Shown: piece after piece, positions 58,546 to 64,000 of the stretch
How the letters are laid out: each line of letters opens with the position of its first letter
How positions within the stretch are numbered: position 1 is the first letter of the stretch
From: Lepas anatifera
Taxonomy: Eukaryota > Arthropoda > Thecostraca > Lepadidae
Length of the DNA stretch: 64,000 nucleotides
Direction of reading: 5' to 3'
Assembly: GCA_034440635.1 (NCBI GenBank)
Contig: JAOTON010001067.1
Coordinates: 682,501-746,500 of the forward strand
The notes under the pieces: generated by a model
Seen by the model: only the letters and a program-made list of their open reading frames with translations
Told to the model about the DNA's origin: nothing
Databases searched by the model: none
Position numbers and translations under genes: made by a program

Positions 58546-60085
58546 TATTCAAAATTAGGAGTGGTTCACAGTGGAAATGGCCAGCTTCAAATGGTCCAGC
58601 CTTTTCCTTGCGTTGTGGTCTAGCGGTCACCGTTCCTACCCAAGGTATCACCAACTTCGGGCGACTTCGGCGCGCAAAATTGGCTGGCGGCGGCCTTTGG
58701 ATCCTAAGGGGTGACTAGTCTTTTCGCCACTCCCCTTGGATCCGTCTCTGGTCCAGGGAGGGCACCACCTCAGTACCGGCGGTGCAGAGAGGTCGTGAAG
58801 TGCGGCTGGTGCAGGTGTTCGGGGGAAGGGGGAGGGGAGGCGTCACCTGTACCCGACTCCTGGCCCAATGCACGGCGATGCGACTGGCGGCCGCGACGAG
58901 GAGCAGGGACTGCCTGACGCTCGGCCGAGTTGAGACAGGTCGGGCGGCGCTGGCACTGCCGCGCCGCCGCACAGCGGGTCCGATGCATCATCTTGCCCGC
59001 CAAAACTAGTAGGCGTTGTTGAACGGCGGCTGGTGCATAATAATGCTGGGAGAAGAATCCAAGTCTGATCTCCCGTGCAGCCGAAGGTATTGTGGGACTT
59101 TCTGGTGCTTGTTGCATTCAGTGTGGTTGTAATAGTGAAGGGTACACCTGAAAAGGAAGACACACTGGAGGCCTTTTTCGGTTTTCGAGCACGATCTGGT
59201 GGTCAAAGTAATATGGTTGGTATGGGTCCTTACCGAGCAGGTGTCACGATGATATCGATGCAGTCACTCTATCCTGATAAGGGTTGCCGCCCAATTGGCG
59301 CCCTTGGTCTGTATGGCGGCCCTCGACCATCCACATCCCCCAGCCTAACGGTAATCCTGGATCCGCCTATGAGGGAGGTGGACGGCTCTTAGGTCAGGCC
59401 GCGCACCAGCCCCACCCCCGCGTGCAGCATAATCTCGTAGTTTAGTTATCTCGAACTGACAGGAGTTCTGATCCACCGATAATCCCATCCACTTTGCTCT
59501 CATGCTTCTTAACTTGGTTCATTTCTGAAAATTTTCCACCATAAGTACTCCTGGTTACAATGCAAACATCTCCGTGAACAACGCGAGTAGGTGTCACGCA
59601 GGCACGATGTTGGTATACCCAAGATGTTATAAAGCTTAACATGACTGCGCGTGGTCAGCAGCGCCTGCATCCTCCTCCTGTCCACTATGAGGGCTGAAAC
59701 GGAGCCAATATCTGGGCACCACCTGGGGCTCTTTTCGCACACACCACCACCTGGGGGTCCCGATCAGACCTCCCCCTAGGATTTCGGGAACTGGAAGTGA
59801 TACAGAAAAATGAAACAGCACTGGGAGTGTCTTACCATCTTCTACTCTGGAGCCTATTTTGAACCATATCCGTTGATTCGTGATGTTACAGTGGGCCAAA
59901 GTGGCTCAAATTTCGACCCATTCAGAAAATCCCTCATTACTCGAAAACCATTACTCCTAAAACAAAAAAGACACCAAAAATAGGGTCACAAAAGACACCA
60001 ATCTTGACCCATGGATTCAAATTGTTATGCCTGGCCTGGACCCCCTTTGCGAGTCAAGGCCACGGAAATAGTAAATAAATCTATT
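58546..60085. other. CpG-rich stretch with candidate but unproven exons
   Basis: Positions 58700-59010 are GC-rich without a recognisable protein. ttgtggtctagcggtcaccg at 58612-58631 resembles a tRNA A box without a good B box. The later part shows no coding signal other than the candidate at 59081. Confidence 0.35.
59081..59250 (+). CDS. Possible internal exon with a hydrophobic, secretion-signal-like start
   Basis: After an acceptor-like tctgatctcccgtgcag, the frame reads PKVLWDFLVLVAFSVVVIVK, then GTPEKEDTLEAFFGFRARS. The ~15-residue hydrophobic run resembles a signal peptide or membrane segment. There is no ATG in frame, so an upstream exon would be needed. FFGFR is faintly like arthropod tachykinin cores, but the amidation signal is absent, so no function is claimed. 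The 3' boundary is unknown. Confidence 0.2.
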
Positions 60086-60227
60086 TCACCCCGGAGGGCA
60101 CAAACTCAACGACGGAGAATCCCAAATGCCACATAACGATGATAACGACAACGACAACGACAATTGAGCAAGTACAACCCCAGAAAGACAGGCGGGGGTC
60201 AGCCTGGAGATCACCGGGGCACTGGAG

Positions 60228-60335
60228 TGGCACTCGGAGGTCCGAGGCGCCGGGCAATGGGAGTGGCACTCGGAGGGTCCGAGGCGCCGGAGGCAGAAGG
60301 ACCGGTGCTCGGAGGTCCGAGGCACCGATGGAGGG
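60228..60335 (+). repeat. Three-copy GC-rich direct repeat
   Basis: Three copies of ggcactcggaggtccgaggc (variants ggagggtccgaggcgccgg and gctcggaggtccgaggcacc) stand at 30-40 bp spacing. Confidence 0.75.
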
Positions 60336-60513
60336 AGTGGAGGGTTCCCGACCTTACCTCGAGTGCAGCGTCTGGTAGTCTGCCCTCCGCCCCGGCGCCA
60401 CCCCGACATCACCTCAGCGTCACGTGACCCAGTCACGTGATCAAAAACGCACCAATCAACGCTTCTCACTAACCCAAGAATCAACCACGCTGTGGTAAAT
60501 AACAAACAGTTTC

Positions 60514-60584
60514 ACCCGTAGCGAGAATCGAACACGCAGCCCTTGGGTTATAGTCCCATGCTCTACCAACTGAGCTACACTGGT
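60514..60584 (-). tRNA. tRNA-like gene or pseudogene, anticodon uncertain
   Basis: Read on the minus strand, the 71-nt sequence folds into a near-normal cloverleaf. Acceptor ACCAGTG pairs with TACGGGT apart from one mismatch. The D arm is GCTC-AGTTGGTA-GAGC, and the T arm GCGTG-TTCGATT-CTCGC has one mismatch. A box (TAGCTCAGTTGG) and B box (GTTCGATTC) are good. The anticodon arm TGGG-ACTATAA-CCCA has only four pairs and lacks the usual U33, so the anticodon cannot be read safely (UAU if the loop is taken literally). It may be a decayed tRNA or the head of a SINE. Confidence 0.65.
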
Positions 60585-60624
60585 CCGCACGGCATTCGGG
60601 CCGCCACAACAAAATGATACCCGT

Positions 60625-61155
60625 CATGACCGTCTAAGGTCAAATCATATCCTTGACCTCAGGTCAAGGTCATGTTGTATATCGTTAGAATCATTGAGTT
60701 TTGCTCATTTCTATAATACCAAGTTTATACGCATATTTTTTTCTTTCATATTTTATATGCACACAGTTCTTAAACCGTAACCTTAGATGACCTCTAGTCA
60801 CCTTTGTATTGACCTGACCTCAAGATAAGACAACACCATGCATATTGTTCATTTTAAGAGCTTTCGAAAGATATTTAGAAATTTGATATAGCTCTTCTAG
60901 AAGCCAAATTTCCTGGTTTTGTTCTTCTAGAAGACCTGGTTTTGTCAGCCTCATTTTAGAAGAGCAGGATCATTATAAGGGTTTAGAAATGACGTCAATA
61001 CTCCTTGACCTGACCTGACTTGATATCAATGTTTTGTCATCAGTTGTCGAATTGATCACCTACAGGCCTGCAAAACGAAGCGCGTATCATTTAAATCGGT
61101 TGGGAATCATTCGCAAAAAGCCGAAGGGGTCCGATCAGACCCCCAGGCGGTAAAG
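60625..61155 (+). mobile_element. Degenerate AGGTCA-rich element remnant
   Basis: Contains gacctcaggtcaaggtcatg, cttgacctgacctgacttga and gatgacctctagtcac, with an eroded right end (gtccgatcagacccccaggc). The middle resembles the elements at 30031-31055 and 33931-34162. Confidence 0.6.
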
Positions 61156-62035
61156 GGATATCCTTGGGACTGGACCTCGTGCCTTCATGCTGGACCAAAG
61201 TTGGACTCCCGGTCCCTGATTCGAAAGCTCCAGAGAAGAATTTCTTCCCCTGAATACCAGTTATACGCCTTTATGGTCTCGTGAGTCTACTGACCTGGTC
61301 ACGGGGGAAGTTCAGCTGAACGAGAGAGCCGACCATCTCGCCGGAAATGCCCACCCACAATCGGATCGACCTCGGCGAGCGTGACGTTTCTCCTGTGATA
61401 GCGAATGTGCAGCGCAAAGAAAACCGGGAGATAACCGGAGAACCGGGAGAAACCGGGAGAAAAAAACCGGGAGGCAGATAGGAGCAGCGAGATTGAGCGC
61501 ATGCCAGGCTTAGGTCTGACTCGAGGGTGGGCTGCACATTGCACAACTCCTGTCTAGAAGAAAATCGGCCCAACTGAAGCGCCAGCTGGCCACTGGCAAA
61601 GTCTTCAAGACGACGTTGCTTCGGGTGTTGCAGACTGGAGGTGCCGAGGCTGCATGGTAACGGCTCTTCGGGGCCCGACAGCCAGTGAAGCTTCCGGAAT
61701 TGACGTGTGACGTAAGAACTCCATGGCAAAAACAGAATTAAAATATCGCATAAACTAACGTGTCATAATCCCCGTTGTTTATGTTGAATCATGTATCATC
61801 TTAAATATTTTGAGGAATTCAAATTGAAGTTACAGACCTATAAACACAGTTATGGAGGGTGGCAAGGCGAGAATGCCTAAGGCTATAACCAAGGAAAGGT
61901 AGCTAGGCTTGAGATAAAACTTAACAGCTGAATTCAGTGCCTCAGGCAACGCCTTCCGCAAATGCATAGCATCATCCATGACATGAGGGTTTTACGATTG
62001 AAAAATGCTGCTTGATCTATCGTTGAACGCCTGAT
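61156..62035. other. Non-coding stretch, no recognised gene
   Basis: A small purine-rich repeat of aaccgggaga lies at 61420-61475. Open frames on the minus strand here show no family features. Confidence 0.4.
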
Positions 62036-62044
62036 GGAGCGTTT

Positions 62045-63495
62045 AGTTCAGGTGGTTAATAAGTGAATGCTCCAATTGGTTAATCGGCAAATGAGCCAGC
62101 TGGTTGGTTAATGAGTGAATGCCCCAGTTGGTTAATCGGCAAATGAGCCAGTTGGTTAACTAGTGAATACTCCAGTTGGTTAATCGGCAAATGAGCCAGT
62201 TGGTTCATGGGTGAATGCTCCAGTTGGTTAATCGGCAAATGAGCCAGCTGGTTGGTTAATGAGTGAATGCTCCAGTTGGTTAATCGGCAAATGAGCCAGT
62301 TGGTTAATGAGTGAATGCTCCAGTTGGTTAATGAGTGAATGCTCCAGTTGGTTAATCAGCAAATGAGCCCTTTGGTTAATTAGTGAATGCTCCAGTTGGT
62401 TAATCGGCAAATGAGCCAGTTGGTTAATGAGTGAATGCTCCAGTTGGTTAATATGTGAATGCTCCAGTTTGTTAATCGGCAAATGAGCCAGCTGGTTAAT
62501 TAATGAGTGAATGCTCCAGTTGGTTAATCGGCAAATGAGCCAGTTGGTTAATGAGTGAATGCTCCAGTTGGTTAATGAGTGCATGCTCCAGATGGTTAAT
62601 GAGTGAATGCTCCAGTTGGTTAATCGGCAAATGAGCCAGTTGGTTAATGAGTGAATGATCCAGTTGTTAATTAGTGAATGATCCACAAAGTTAATAGATT
62701 AAAGATCCAGTCAGTTAAGGTTTTTTGATGTAGCTCGTTAATGGGTAGATTATCCAGCTAGTTAATGGGTGAATGCTCTAGTTGGTTAATGGGTAAGTCA
62801 TCCAGCTAGTTAATGGGGTAATGCTGCAGTTGATTAATGGGTAGGTCATCCAGCTAGTTAATGGTTGAATGCTCCGGTTGGTTAATGGTTAAGTCATCCA
62901 GCTAGTTAATGGGTGAATACTGCAGTTGGTTAATGGGTAAGTCATCCAGCTAGTTAATTGGTTAATGCTGCAGTTGGTTAATGGGTAAGTAATCCAGCTA
63001 GTTGATGGGTTAATGCTGCAGTTGGTTAATGGGTAAGTCATCCAGCTAGTTAATGAGTGAATGCTGCAGTTTGTTTATGGTTAAGTCATCCAGCTAGTTA
63101 ATGGGTCAATGCTCCAGTTGGTTAATGGTTAAGTCATCCAGCTAGTTAATGGGTGAATGCTCCAGTTGGTTAATGGTTAAGTCATCCAGCTAGTTAATGG
63201 GTGAATGATCCAGTTGGTTAATGGGTAAGTCATCCAGTTAGTTAGTGGGTGAATGCTCCAGTTGGTTAATGGTTAATTCATCCAGTTAGTGGGTGAATGA
63301 TCCAGTTAATTAATGGGTAAGTCATCCAGTTAGTGGGTGAATTATCCAGTTAATTAATGGGTAAGTCATCCAGTTAGTGGGTGAATGATCCAGTTAATTA
63401 ATGGGTAAGTCATCCAGTTAATGAGTGAATGATCCAGTTAATTAATGGGTAAGTCATCCAGTTAATGAGTGAATGATCCAGTTAATCAATGGGTA
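62045..63495 (+). repeat. 24-bp minisatellite with changing higher-order structure
   Basis: Three zones are visible. At about 62045-62660, 24-bp units gttggttaatgagtgaatgc+tcca and gttggttaatcggcaaatga+gcca alternate as 48-mers. At about 62750-63235, the 48-mer is gctagttaatgggtgaatgc+tcca with gttggttaatgggtaagtca+tcca. From 63235 to 63495, one unit shortens to 20 bp (gttagtgggtgaatgatcca) beside a 24-bp partner, giving ~44-mers. All units share the ttaatg...cca core. Confidence 0.95.
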
Positions 63496-64000
63496 ACTGG
63501 GAGCAGATGTGCTCTCACACTACCTGGATTCACTACCTGGATTTGGGCTTCTCTTTTCCTTTGACTTGTGCTTCGGATACAAATTTGTAGTTTTACCCCC
63601 AAAAATGTGACTGAAGTCAGTACTTTTCATATAAGAAACAACAGTAAATTGTGGGAAAGGATTCCTCACCCAGTGCCGTTGCAGCAGCAACACGGCCGAT
63701 TTATCTGTCCTTCATTCAGGTTTTTCGTTACCCTATGAGTACTTTGGCTCATGTGTCACCGGGAATGTCCCGCAGACCGCGCTGCCTTCTCTCACTTATG
63801 TCTCAGTCAGGCCTAGAAATCTCTTCTCAGTCTAGGGGGATTCTGGACGAGTTAACGCTTGCACAGCAATACAAGCCCTATATAAAGCCTGTGGGAGACA
63901 AAAATCCGGGTGTGTTCGGCAAATTTCGCCCGCCCCCACCCCCGGATCTCCATCCATGGTTCCAGTGCTGTAAAACACTGTGTGATTGGTGGTGAGGCCT
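63496..64000. other. Window end, no recognised gene
   Basis: An open plus-strand frame at 63651-63995 shows no family features. Its GC-rich end (cgcccgcccccacccccgg) looks like repeat debris. Confidence 0.35.

Noticed and set aside
58612..58660. tRNA-like start ttgtggtctagcggtcaccg
   Set aside because: A-box resemblance only; the expected GGTTCRANNCC B box is absent.
61271..61729. 152-residue minus-strand frame
   Set aside because: No recognisable motif, and part of it derives from an aaccgggaga repeat; insufficient support as a gene.
62228..62686. 152-residue frame of LTNWSIHSLINQLA-type repeats
   Set aside because: It is a by-product of the 24-bp minisatellite, whose unit length is divisible by three; no flanking coding signal.
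62045..63495. CRISPR-like array
   Set aside because: Units are contiguous 24-bp repeats without unique spacers, and the genome is eukaryotic.

Overview
The window reads as a repeat-rich animal genome, most likely an arthropod or another protostome. There are no operons, ribosome-binding-site patterns or dense ORFs. The coding content consists of one spliced C2H2 zinc-finger exon, decayed non-LTR retrotransposons and remnants of a pogo-like transposase. The arthropod assignment rests mainly on the zinc-finger exon, which closely matches the rotund/squeeze/lin-29 (ZNF362/384) family as I remember it. Species cannot be named from sequence alone. Only one host gene part is well supported: the minus-strand terminal exon at 44068-45192.

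Layout. Positions 1-3250 hold two broken non-LTR reverse-transcriptase copies in opposite orientation. Positions 3250-9400 hold a roughly 3 kb endonuclease plus RT retroelement broken by at least three frame changes, inside a region bracketed by inverted CCTGGGCCCCATTTCATAAA-type ends. Positions 9400-12840 hold a perfect 32-bp palindrome, GC-rich degenerate minisatellites, the first of many TTAA-bounded elements, and a hAT-like MITE. Positions 12850-19260 are an old array of diverged ~350-bp units, interrupted by later insertions. Positions 19730-38900 are a dense graveyard of ~0.85-1.05 kb TTAA-bounded elements. Within them are a TA-flanked pogo-like MITE, a larger pogo-like element with transposase remnants, and a ~2.9 kb fold-back with ~760-bp arms. 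Positions 38900-44067 hold more satellite, a TTAA MITE, a short tandem array and another TTAA element. Positions 45300-50634 hold four TTAA elements, two of which form a ~0.92 kb inverted pair. Positions 51000-53200 hold a hAT-like MITE, a homopolymer C run, triplet repeats and a minisatellite carrying about 18 perfect TGACGTCA (CRE) palindromes just upstream of a possible first exon. Positions 53200-64000 hold another TTAA element, diverged repeats, a tRNA-like sequence and a 1.45 kb 24-bp-unit minisatellite with changing higher-order structure.

The main unexplained system is the TTAA-bounded set. Several sequence families share one architecture: ends TTAAC(A/C)C..., GC-rich self-complementary termini, a shared subterminal motif of the type GTTTTTCTGCTATC...GAAAAAC, and interiors packed with AGGTCA/TGACCT words. 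TTAA plus a CCC/CAC start is the signature of piggyBac-type cut-and-paste elements. AGGTCA is the nuclear-receptor half-site, present here as direct, everted and tandem arrangements. No transposase for this set is visible in the window. All similarities were judged by eye; no identities or alignments were computed.
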